Below are positions 51,068 through 59,749 of a DNA stretch of 64,000 nt, in pieces (position 1 is the stretch's first letter; every line of letters begins with the position of its first letter). The notes under the pieces were generated by a model, which was not told the DNA's origin, ran no database searches, and saw nothing but the letters and a program-made list of their open reading frames with translations. Source of the DNA: Pseudanabaena sp. M085S1SP2A07QC (lineage in GTDB: Bacteria > Cyanobacteriota > Cyanobacteriia > Pseudanabaenales > Pseudanabaenaceae); assembly GCA_020404895.1 (NCBI GenBank), contig JADBWK010000064.1, positions 1-64,000 of the forward strand, written 5' to 3'. The position numbers and the translations under genes are program-made.

Positions 51068-51109
51068 AAAAAATGTAGGGGCAATTCATGAATTGCCCCT
51101 ACATTTTTT
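51068..51109. terminator. Perfect 42-bp palindrome derived from the MITE A core, between convergent ctpA and thiO
   Basis: aaaaaatgtaggggcaattca|tgaattgcccctacatttttt. Confidence 0.85.
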
Positions 51110-51116
51110 GTGTTTT

Positions 51117-52151
51117 CTACACATCGTTAAAAACCTCTAGGCTTATGCCATCCACGATAAAATCTGTAATCAGCTTAGCTGTAATCGGTGCAAAGAGAAT
51201 CCCATTACGATAGTGACCAGTCGCTAAAACTAGATTTTCATAATCACTTGCTCCTAAAAGTGGAATCTCATGGGGAGCATGAGGACGAAATCCCCACCAT
51301 GTCTCGATGATCGACATATCGGCGATCGCAGGATATACAGCAATGGCTCCATTTAATAACTGGGCGATCCCTGCGGCAGTATTGCCCTGCGAGAAGCCAT
51401 TATCTTCAACCGTTGCACCGATCACAATCGTTCCATCTTGTCGCGGCACAATGTAGCAACTTGGCGCATAAATTACCTTTTGTAATTTGCGATCGCTATC
51501 AAATACCGAAAGCATTTGCCCTTTAATGGGCTTAATCGGCAAAGGCATTAGCGATCGCGTCCACGCACCTGTTGCGAGAACATAGCGATCGCCTTGCAAT
51601 TTACCAGCGCTAGTATCGAGATGTGTCACGCGATTGCGATCTTGCCCAATTTGATAAACCGTGGTTCCTTCCAAAATCTTGATCGATAGAGATCGAGCTG
51701 CCGCTAGTAATGCTTGTGTGAGTTTGCGATTATTTACTTGTCCATCTTCAGGCAACCAGAGAGAGCCTAAAACAGATTTTCCCAGCCCAGATTGGCGCTT
51801 AAGAGATTCTTCACGGCTGATATATTGAGGATGTTTAGAGATAACTTGGCGATCGCTTTCTTCTAAAACTGGCGCAATTATTCCACAACACCAATATCCA
51901 CAGTCTTGCCCTGATAATCGCATCAAGTTCGCAATCCATTGTGGATACATTTCTCGGCTACGAATACCAAAATCTAAGAGATTACCTTCTAGGCGTTCTG
52001 CTTCGGGGGCTAGCATTCCTGCTGCTGCCCATGTTGCCCCAATTCCGCATAGATCGCGCTCAACTATAGTGACATTTGCGCCTTTTTGAGAAAGGGCGAT
52101 CGCTATTGATAAGCCGATAATGCCACCACCAATTACTAAAACATCAGACAT
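51117..52151 (-). CDS. thiO: Glycine oxidase
   Basis: VLVIGGGIIGLSIAIALSQKGANVTIVE; ATGHYRNGILFAPITA. Confidence 0.92.
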   Translation of the reverse strand: MSDVLVIGGGIIGLSIAIALSQKGANVTIVERDLCGIGATWAAAGMLAPEAERLEGNLLDFGIRSREMYPQWIANLMRLSGQDCGYWCCGIIAPVLEESDRQVISKHPQYISREESLKRQSGLGKSVLGSLWLPEDGQVNNRKLTQALLAAARSLSIKILEGTTVYQIGQDRNRVTHLDTSAGKLQGDRYVLATGAWTRSLMPLPIKPIKGQMLSVFDSDRKLQKVIYAPSCYIVPRQDGTIVIGATVEDNGFSQGNTAAGIAQLLNGAIAVYPAIADMSIIETWWGFRPHAPHEIPLLGASDYENLVLATGHYRNGILFAPITAKLITDFIVDGISLEVFNDV

Positions 52152-52223
52152 TCCATTTCGCTCAATTCAGAATAATTAATTCAGCAATGCTGCGGTGGGC
52201 GTAGCTCTTTGCAACATTTTTGG

Positions 52224-52264
52224 ATTTTTTTAAAAGTATTGCGAAGCAATACTTTTAAAAAAAT
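52224..52264. terminator. Perfect 19-bp-arm palindrome, loop gaa
   Basis: attttttttaaaagtattgc-type arm, gcgaagc apex, gcaatacttttaaaaaaat. Confidence 0.8.
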
Positions 52265-52289
52265 TTGGGTTTTACTACAGCGCATAGCG

Positions 52290-52943
52290 CTATATTTCAC
52301 AACGAGTTGCCACTACAGCATAAAACGGATCGCTACTTGCCATGCCAAACATCGCTAAAAAGGGAGAACTAGGTGGCACATTTGCGACTAGTTCAGGCCG
52401 GGTAAAGCCTTGTGGAACCGAGGCAAAATACTTGAATACTAACTTAGTGCGATCGCTTGCTTCAGCATCACGCCATGCTTGAATTGCCTTCTGATAAAAC
52501 ATCCGATTTGAGAAGCTAATAATCGCAATACCACCAACTTTTAGAATACGATGAATTTCCGCAAATATAGCTTCTGGATATTGTAAATACTGCACTGAGA
52601 CTGTGTTCAATACTGCATCAAAAGATTGATCATCAAAGGGTAATAATTGCTGTTTATTGAGGTTTTGGACAAAGTAATGATTCAGCCGAGGGTTTCTAGC
52701 CAACTCTTCAGCATTCAGTCCATGTCCTTCTATATGAGCAAATTTCATTTCGCAGGGCAGATGCGAAACCCAGCTACTCATCAGATCGAGAACGCGTGTA
52801 TTTGGCTGTAAGCGTTGACGATAAAGCTCTGTAAGTTGCTGAATAAAGCAATCGTCTACATGGGTGACAAAGCGCGGATAGTCATAGAACAGCGCATCAT
52901 CGGAGTTATCAAGTTTTGTACGTTGTTCTGAAGCGAGTTGCAT
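52290..52943 (-). CDS. SAM-dependent methyltransferase
   Basis: RVLDLMSSWVSHLP; FDAVLNTVSVQYLQYPEAIFAEIHRILKVGG. Confidence 0.85.
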   Translation of the reverse strand: MQLASEQRTKLDNSDDALFYDYPRFVTHVDDCFIQQLTELYRQRLQPNTRVLDLMSSWVSHLPCEMKFAHIEGHGLNAEELARNPRLNHYFVQNLNKQQLLPFDDQSFDAVLNTVSVQYLQYPEAIFAEIHRILKVGGIAIISFSNRMFYQKAIQAWRDAEASDRTKLVFKYFASVPQGFTRPELVANVPPSSPFLAMFGMASSDPFYAVVATRCEI

Positions 52944-52989
52944 AGGTAGTTATAGCCAGAGATACCAATCCAATCATACTCAAATTTTA

Positions 52990-53435
52990 GGTGACGCTAA
53001 AGAGGTAGTGATAAAAAATCAGCTTTGGTTATTAGTCATAGAACTAAGTACAGGACAAAAAGCTTGAAACGCTCTCCCAGCAAGGACTTGAGTTAATAGA
53101 CTCAAAAGCCTTGCCTAGTAACGGTTTCAGGGGATTTTGGCGTTCTATTTTTGATTTTTTGTCCTGTACTTAGGTCATAGAATCAAAACGAAGCGATACG
53201 AAGCAATTTTGCTGTAACAAGAGCGATTCCACAAGCTTTAGCTCATATGTTGAGTAATTCGGAAACCGTGCAATCAACATTTGGCATGATTACCAATGGG
53301 AATGAATTTTTATTTTTGAAAACTGCACAAAATGAGTATGCCAATTCACGGTTATTCTCTTTAGTAAACCCAAATAATGAGCTTTATGAAGTATTACAAA
53401 TACTAAAACAGCTAGCCTCAAAAATATGTGTGTGA
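52990..53435 (+). pseudogene. Restriction-enzyme R subunit N-terminal (HSDR_N-like) remnant interrupted by MITE C
   Basis: VIKNQLWLLVIESKRS before/after MITE; AIPQALAHMLSNSETVQSTFGMITNGNEFLFLK after frameshift. Confidence 0.65.
53044..53173. mobile_element. MITE C (130 bp, 18-bp perfect TIRs, 9-bp TSD gtcatagaa)
   Basis: ctaagtacaggacaaaaa...tttttgtcctgtacttag; gtcatagaa immediately on both sides. Confidence 0.95.
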
Positions 53436-53518
53436 GCTCTACGATCGTATGTTTTTTGGGTTCAGTTGCTCGAAAACTGTTGTAAATGTGATAGAGCTGT
53501 AGTATAGACAAGGACTAT

Positions 53519-54742
53519 ATGCGATCGCCAAAGCGAATGAATCGTAAATTTTGGATTATTGCCCTCATTTCTTTTATTAACTCCCTGAGTTTTACGATTC
53601 TGATCCCTGTGTTGTACCAGTATGGTAGACAGTTCAAATTAGATGATTTTCAGACTAGCTTACTATTTGCGATTTATGCGATCGCCCAATTTTTTGCTAC
53701 TCCAATTATCGGGAAACTATCTGATCGCTTTGGACGCAAACCACTATTAATCATCAGTTTGGCGGGGACAGTAGTTGCAAATCTGATGGCTGGAACAGCA
53801 GCAAGTGCTGCCGTCTTATTTTTCGCAAGATTTCTTGATGGCATCACAGGCGGTAACGCCTCAGTTGCTCAAGCTGTAATTTCTGATGTTACTACTCCTG
53901 AGAACCGTGCTAAAGCCTTTGGCATTAATGGAGCAGCCTTTGGTTTAGGTTTTATTCTTGGACCTGCAATCAGTTTACTTGCCCAGAAAGTTGCGCTGAA
54001 TACTCCTATAGGCAAATCCTTTGGAGCATCTTTTTTGGTGTCGGGAACAATCGCAGCGATCGCTTTACTTCTGACAATATTTCTTCTGCCAGAAACTCTC
54101 AAAACTAAGGCAAAAAAAGCACAAAACATCTTCGATCTTGGCTTAGAGAGACTGATCACAGGCTTGTTTATGCCCAAAATCGGGATTTTATTGATTATTA
54201 ATTTTCTAACGGGTATGACATTTACGCTGTTTACATTCGCATTTCAGCCCTATTTTCTGACAGTTCTCAAACAGAATAGCGATGGTTTAGCTTTAATGTT
54301 TTTGCTGTTTGGGGTTCTAGGTGTACTTATGCAGACTTTAGGCATTTCTCAAATGACAAAACATCTGCAACTAGTTCAGATTCTCTTTTTAGGATTATTC
54401 ATCCGTAGTCTTTCCTTCGTTTTGATGCCAATTTGGGAAGATGTACATTATTTTGTCACCGTTTGCGTTCTTTTCTCATTACTAAACTCAGTTGTGCAAC
54501 CGATGATCAGTGCGTTGATTTCCCTCCATACTAGCCCTGAAGAACAGGGCACAATTTTAGGGATAAACTCATCCTATCTGAGTATATCCAATGCTTTTGG
54601 ACCCATAATTGCAGGATTAGTTGTTAATCAAAACTATCCTTCTTCCTATGGCTACCCACTATATTTAGCAGGAATTTGCACTTTTCTAGTCCTAATTTTT
54701 GCAATTATAAAACGTAAAAGCTATGCAGTAAAGGCAATTTAA
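53519..54742 (+). CDS. MFS transporter (TetA-like)
   Basis: GKLSDRFGRKPLLIISL; DGITGGNASVAQAVISDVT. Confidence 0.92.
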   Translation: MRSPKRMNRKFWIIALISFINSLSFTILIPVLYQYGRQFKLDDFQTSLLFAIYAIAQFFATPIIGKLSDRFGRKPLLIISLAGTVVANLMAGTAASAAVLFFARFLDGITGGNASVAQAVISDVTTPENRAKAFGINGAAFGLGFILGPAISLLAQKVALNTPIGKSFGASFLVSGTIAAIALLLTIFLLPETLKTKAKKAQNIFDLGLERLITGLFMPKIGILLIINFLTGMTFTLFTFAFQPYFLTVLKQNSDGLALMFLLFGVLGVLMQTLGISQMTKHLQLVQILFLGLFIRSLSFVLMPIWEDVHYFVTVCVLFSLLNSVVQPMISALISLHTSPEEQGTILGINSSYLSISNAFGPIIAGLVVNQNYPSSYGYPLYLAGICTFLVLIFAIIKRKSYAVKAI

Positions 54743-54791
54743 CTTTGCAGGTATAGAGGTAATTGCCTCTACACCTACAAACAAAGCTCTA

Positions 54792-55751
54792 CTATGCTAG
54801 TGACAACTCGCCAATAGCTTCTAATCGGCTATATTTACCAGTAGAAAGAAATGATTCTTCTAAACTTTGAGCAACTGTAGGATTAATCCATCCTAATTGT
54901 TTTAACAAATGGATAGAAACCGCATTTTTTGCTCTTTTAGAGCCATCCATCACTTTGATCGCTAGCCCTAATCCTTGTCCAATTCGTCCAATACATTGCA
55001 CTCCTTCTGCACCAGATTTGCTGATAATTTCACCATTACTGAGGCGCATGAGTTCCGTGTCGAATTGACCATTTCCAGACACCATATCAGGATGTCTGGT
55101 CATCGCACGGGTAATACGTTCCAGGTGTAATTGATCATGAGTGGATAGTAGAGCATAGAGTCGGGCAAGTTGACCAATTTCTAATAGATAAGTGGGAACT
55201 CCACAATCGTCATGGGCGCAGATAAATTCGGCAGCAGGCATATGCAAGAGCTCAGCCATTGTATTGAGTACAAGTTGCTGTACTGGATGATGGCGATCCA
55301 TATAGGAGGAAATCTGCCATCCTTGCTGTTTACATATAGCGATCATGCCTGCGTGCTTGCCAGAGCAATTATGCTGAAGAGGACTTTTTTGGCATTCTGG
55401 TACTGGACATTGCAATGCGCTTGGCTCCACATCGCATCGCCAAAGAATGCTAAAAACTTGTCTGGCTTGAGCGATCGTCCCTTGGTGTGAACCACAAATA
55501 ATCGCAAGATCAGTTTCTGAGAGGTTAAATCGCTCCTGTGCACCAGTAATAGAGACTGGTAGAGCCTGAATTGGCTTGAGGCAAGAACGGGCAAAGGTGG
55601 TCGTCTGAGGATCTCCTGCTGCCGAGAGAATTCGACCTCTTGTATCAACGACGGCCGCTTGGCAAGAGTGTACAGACTCAACTATGCCTTCGCGTAGCAA
55701 TTGGACGGTAATTTTGTTAGCAGAGAAACGATTGCGCTTGCCAAGGTTCAT
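54792..55751 (-). CDS. Asparaginase (AnsA-II/PF06089-like)
   Basis: LREGIVESVHSCQAAVVD, CGSHQGT, NCSGKHAGM, DDCGVPTY, GNGQFDTELM. Confidence 0.88.
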   Translation of the reverse strand: MNLGKRNRFSANKITVQLLREGIVESVHSCQAAVVDTRGRILSAAGDPQTTTFARSCLKPIQALPVSITGAQERFNLSETDLAIICGSHQGTIAQARQVFSILWRCDVEPSALQCPVPECQKSPLQHNCSGKHAGMIAICKQQGWQISSYMDRHHPVQQLVLNTMAELLHMPAAEFICAHDDCGVPTYLLEIGQLARLYALLSTHDQLHLERITRAMTRHPDMVSGNGQFDTELMRLSNGEIISKSGAEGVQCIGRIGQGLGLAIKVMDGSKRAKNAVSIHLLKQLGWINPTVAQSLEESFLSTGKYSRLEAIGELSLA

Positions 55752-55794
55752 ATATTAATGCTTTAGGATCGCCATTAACATCTTACGGTAATTC

Positions 55795-55847
55795 AAAAAG
55801 CAAAAACAAAAGGCGGCGCTTAGTACCGCCTTTTGTTTTTGCTTTTT
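55795..55847. repeat. 22-bp-arm palindrome
   Basis: aaaaagcaaaaacaaaaggcgg-cgcttagta-ccgccttttgtttttgcttttt. Confidence 0.9.
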
Positions 55848-55888
55848 TACTGAAAGAGTTGCTTTGGGTTTGAGCGCTCTGGAATTGC

Positions 55889-55987
55889 TGTAACCCCAAA
55901 ACACAAAATGGTGTTGCCATTTTGTGTTTTGGGGTTACAGGGTTTGGTTTTTAATTCACAGAATTGTTGTCACACTTTTGTGAATTA
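55889..55987. repeat. Composite double-hairpin repeat, copy 3
   Basis: tgtaaccccaaaacacaaaatgg...ccattttgtgttttggggttaca then ttttaattcacagaattgttgtcacacttttgtgaatta. Confidence 0.9.
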
Positions 55988-56017
55988 TAGCAACGTAAGA
56001 GATAGATAGGACAATTC

Positions 56018-56064
56018 AAAACCCAAAAGATGGCAGAGCTTCGCTCTGCCATCTTTTGGGTTTT
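56018..56064. repeat. Perfect 22-bp-arm palindrome
   Basis: aaaacccaaaagatggcagagc-ttc-gctctgccatcttttgggtttt. Confidence 0.92.
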
Positions 56065-56104
56065 ATGTCCTAAGCAAAGCTTACATTGCTATAGTATAAG
56101 TAAT

Positions 56105-56147
56105 CAATATTAGAGAGGTGACGCTTCGCGTCACCTCTCTAATATTG
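56105..56147. repeat. Perfect 20-bp-arm palindrome
   Basis: caatattagagaggtgacgc-ttc-gcgtcacctctctaatattg. Confidence 0.92.
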
Positions 56148-56247
56148 GTCTTTAGATAATGCAAATTGCTGGTTTTGAGTTATTTTTTAGGAAAAGCATC
56201 TGAAAAAATGTTAGTTTTTTGTAGAGCGATTTTTAAATCTGAAATAA

Positions 56248-57087
56248 ATGTCGATGGAGCCAGTCCGATCTCTGATCAAAAATAGTAGCAATGTGGTTAC
56301 GCCTTTGCTAGAACTGCGTGATGTTCACAAAAGTTTTGGTTCCAATGCTGTACTAAATGGGGTCGATCTCACTGTGTATTCAGGGGAAGCGATCGCCATC
56401 ATTGGCCCCTCTGGTACTGGTAAATCGACAATCTTAAGGATTATTTGCGGTCTCCTTGCCCCTGAGCAAGGTGAACTCTACATCAATGGCAACCTAGTAT
56501 CTTCTGAAGAGGATATCCAAGAAGGGGGCTATGGATTAAACATTGGTATGGTGTTTCAAAACGCTGCACTATTTGACTCGCTTACAGTTGCAGAAAATGT
56601 GGGCTTTTCACTATTTGAACATTCTCGTTTGTCACGTCGTGAAATTTATCGACTGGTCGAACATAAACTTGCACTCGTGGGTTTAGAGAATATTAGTGAT
56701 CGCTATCCTAGCCAACTATCAGGCGGGATGCGAAAACGTGTTAGTTTTGCTCGCGCCATTATGGATGACCCCACTGCGAAAACACAAACCAAAAAAGTAC
56801 TGCTCTATGATGAACCCACCGCAGGACTTGATCCTGTGTCTTCGACAATTATCGAAGACTTGATGCGATCGCTACGAGAGCAACAGGTCTGTGATAGTTA
56901 TATTGTCGTCACTCACCAAGACAGCACGATCCGTCGTACTGCCAATCGCTTGATCGTTCTTTACCGTGGATTGGTTCGCTACGCAGGAAACGTGAGTACA
57001 ATTGATACTGCTGACAATCCATATGTCAGGCAATTTTTTAGCGGTAGTACCGAAGGTCCAATTCAACTTTTGACTAGGGAGGTGTAA
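56248..57087 (+). CDS. ABC transporter ATP-binding protein (MlaF/TGD3-like)
   Basis: GPSGTGKSTILRII, LSGGMRKRVSFARAI, LLYDEPTAGLDP. Confidence 0.93.
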   Translation: MSMEPVRSLIKNSSNVVTPLLELRDVHKSFGSNAVLNGVDLTVYSGEAIAIIGPSGTGKSTILRIICGLLAPEQGELYINGNLVSSEEDIQEGGYGLNIGMVFQNAALFDSLTVAENVGFSLFEHSRLSRREIYRLVEHKLALVGLENISDRYPSQLSGGMRKRVSFARAIMDDPTAKTQTKKVLLYDEPTAGLDPVSSTIIEDLMRSLREQQVCDSYIVVTHQDSTIRRTANRLIVLYRGLVRYAGNVSTIDTADNPYVRQFFSGSTEGPIQLLTREV

Positions 57088-57092
57088 GACTT

Positions 57093-58421
57093 GTGCAGCG
57101 AAAAACATTACGCGACGGTGCGCTTGGCTTATTTATCATCGGTGGAGTAGTTGCCTTTGGTGGCGCTTTATTATGGTTGCGCGGGTTGCAACTAAGTAGC
57201 TCTAAGTTTACATTTACGATCAAAATAGCTGATGCAAGTGGTCTAAATAATGGCTCAGTTGTCAGATTTCGTGGTGTGGAAGTAGGTCGGGTTACAGCGT
57301 TGACTGCCCAAACAGAGGGTGTTGATGTCCAAGTGAGTATTGAAAACTCTGGATTAATTATTCCGAAGAACTCGATCGCCGAAACTAATCAAAGTGGTTT
57401 TCTGGGGAATACTAATATTGATATTTTTCCGCCTCAAGATAAATTAGCAATTGATCCCAAGATGAATCCGATCGCTAAGGATTGCAATGCCGATCTGATT
57501 ATTTGCCAAGGTGGAGAGATTGAAGGAATTCGCGGCGTAAGCTTCATCGCATTGCTCAAAGATTCGAGTGCTACATTACGCAAAATCAACGATCAAAATT
57601 TAGTCGATAACCTCAATGAAACTCTAGTTGCAGCCAAAGCTACTGCAAAAAGCATCCAAAAATTGACGGATTCTGCGAGTAAAGTGATCGGTACATTTGA
57701 GGGGCAAATCGTTAAATTTGGCGATACAGCGGACGCAATTAGTGGAGCAGCCACTAAGGTTGGCAATGTCGCAAATAGTGCCCAAGATTTAATCGAGGTC
57801 AATCGCGAAAAACTAGCGCAAACCCTTGATGGCATTGCCGCTACTTCCAATGAAGCGAGAGCTTTACTGGCTAGTGCCAAGCCTTTATTGAGTGATGGTA
57901 AGATCATCGCAAATTTACAGCAACTAGCCGAAAATGCTGCTGAAACATCAGCAAACCTTCGGAAAGTATCTGGTGAGTTAAACAATCCTGCCACGATGTC
58001 GGCATTGCGTGAAACCCTCGATTCAGCAAGGGCAACTTTTGCCAACGCCAAGAAGATTACCGCCGATCTTGATGAACTAACGGGAGATCCCAAGCTGCGC
58101 AGCAATATTCGTAATTTGATCAATGGTTTAGGTGGACTACTTTCCAATGCTCCAAATCTGGACACCATAGCACCAACGGCGACTAATGCACGTCCTAGCG
58201 AACCTGCTACAAGCGATCGCCCTAAATCACCAGCAACCGTAGAAGTTGCTCGAAATAAAGTAATTAAATCTACTACAGAGGATGATCGCTTCAAACGAGA
58301 AAAATCCCTTGACTCTAAAAAAGTGAAGATCAACAGTCCCAAACCTAGCAGCACAATTGTGAAGTCAGAATCATTTCCTACGACAGATTTACCCAATTCC
58401 GATAAATCAAGCAATCCATGA
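57093..58421 (+). CDS. MlaD/MCE family (TGD2-like) protein
   Basis: DASGLNNGSVVRFRGVEVGRVTAL; directly downstream of the MlaF-like gene. Confidence 0.92.
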   Translation: MQRKTLRDGALGLFIIGGVVAFGGALLWLRGLQLSSSKFTFTIKIADASGLNNGSVVRFRGVEVGRVTALTAQTEGVDVQVSIENSGLIIPKNSIAETNQSGFLGNTNIDIFPPQDKLAIDPKMNPIAKDCNADLIICQGGEIEGIRGVSFIALLKDSSATLRKINDQNLVDNLNETLVAAKATAKSIQKLTDSASKVIGTFEGQIVKFGDTADAISGAATKVGNVANSAQDLIEVNREKLAQTLDGIAATSNEARALLASAKPLLSDGKIIANLQQLAENAAETSANLRKVSGELNNPATMSALRETLDSARATFANAKKITADLDELTGDPKLRSNIRNLINGLGGLLSNAPNLDTIAPTATNARPSEPATSDRPKSPATVEVARNKVIKSTTEDDRFKREKSLDSKKVKINSPKPSSTIVKSESFPTTDLPNSDKSSNP

Positions 58422-58852
58422 ACTTACTACCTAGTCAAGTCTGGCTGTTGATTGGTATAGCTCTTTGTGTTGTTGAGCTACTAGTTCCATTGCCAACTTT
58501 TCTAATTGCAGGGGCTATGGGGATAGCTGCGTTGTTAGTAGCCGCGATCTCGTTGCTATTACCTATTCCTGCGTTGCAAATCTTGGCTTGGATGATGATC
58601 TCAGCAATGTTAGCTGTGGTTTCTAGGCGATTCATTCCTAAGGATTCACATCAACTGAAAGAGGCTAGTGAGGGGATTACGCTCACAGAAATACCCGCAG
58701 GAGAAACTGGACGAGTCAAGTATGAGGGTGGTTCATGGAAAGCAAGATGTGATAATCCGCAAATTGCGATCGCTGCCAATCAAACAGTAATCGTGCTAAG
58801 GCGAAAAGGTACAACATTGATAGTTGTTCCTGAAAATTGGCTGAGCAATTAA
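58418..58852 (+). CDS. NfeD family protein
   Basis: Hydrophobic N-terminus and C-terminal OB-like region GETGRVKYEGGSWKAR. Confidence 0.85.
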   Translation: MNLLPSQVWLLIGIALCVVELLVPLPTFLIAGAMGIAALLVAAISLLLPIPALQILAWMMISAMLAVVSRRFIPKDSHQLKEASEGITLTEIPAGETGRVKYEGGSWKARCDNPQIAIAANQTVIVLRRKGTTLIVVPENWLSN

Positions 58853-58865
58853 GTAAAAGAAATTA

Positions 58866-58916
58866 CATAAACAGAGAAGGTTACGCCCCAATGGGGTGCA
58901 ACCTTCTCTGTTTATG
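58866..58916. terminator. 25-bp-arm palindrome (2 mismatches) downstream of nfeD-like gene
   Basis: cataaacagagaaggttacgcccca-a-tggggtgcaaccttctctgtttatg. Confidence 0.85.
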
Positions 58917-59009
58917 TTTGTAATTGTCGTTTTTTGCTTGTGTAGAGATTGCCATAAACATGCGACAAATATTAAGAAAAAAATAATTTTCAACTTAAAC
59001 ACCCAAAAG

Positions 59010-59072
59010 TTTTCCACAGACTTTTCCACAGATATTGTGGCTTTATCCACAGATAACTATTAGTTTTCCACA
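59010..59072 (+). other. Cluster of four perfect DnaA boxes (TTTTCCACA x3, TTATCCACA x1), same orientation
   Basis: Boxes start at 59010, 59022, 59043 and 59064; AT-rich region follows at about 59140-59230. Confidence 0.85.
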
Positions 59073-59355
59073 GGTGTTTTTATAAGTATGGATACTTGTG
59101 CCTTACTGATTAAGGATTCGTTAATAGAATGAACACTTCACTTGGGAAAACTTTTTAAACTCACTTATTATAAATAAATGTAAATTAAAATACCTCAAAA
59201 CACTGATTCTATCAAAACAATTTCAGTATTTTGTCATCACCACTTAATATTCCGTTACGTTGACAAGATCCATAGATACACGCACAATTAAAGCCCGACC
59301 GCTGAAAATGGTTGCGTCATTTCTATCAAACTTGTTTAAAAGTTGAGGTTTCAGC

Positions 59356-59592
59356 ATGAGTACGACCGTCAGTATATTGGCAGAAATTCCTGAAGAATTA
59401 CACGAAACCCTCAAAAACTACTTAGAGTCACATCCCGACTGGGATCAAGATCGCGTATTTGCCGCAGCATTATCTTTATTTCTATTGCAAAATGGCGGGA
59501 ATGATCGCCATGGCTTATCCCATAATGCATCCCATAGTTATCGCAGCACCGCCAAAGTTTATCTAAATGCTTTATTTCAGCACTCAGTATAA
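59356..59592 (+). CDS. DUF2811-like small protein
   Basis: VSILAEIPEELHETLKNYLESHPDWDQDRVFAAALSLFLLQNG. Confidence 0.8.
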   Translation: MSTTVSILAEIPEELHETLKNYLESHPDWDQDRVFAAALSLFLLQNGGNDRHGLSHNASHSYRSTAKVYLNALFQHSV

Positions 59593-59749
59593 AAGCGGCT
59601 TTCCTCAGAAGAGCCAATTGTGCGTCTTGTAGCACCTCAGTCGCTAAATACACACAATTGGTTTATTGACTTTCAAAGCTTGTACTAAACTATAAGAGCT
59701 TAGTTGTACTAGACTAAAAATTGCTCAATTGATCAAAGCGCTCTAAGCT

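Noticed and set aside
57593-58414. 273-aa antisense ORF opposite the MlaD-like gene
   Set aside because: Serine/leucine-rich shadow ORF; the sense frame is a clear MCE protein.
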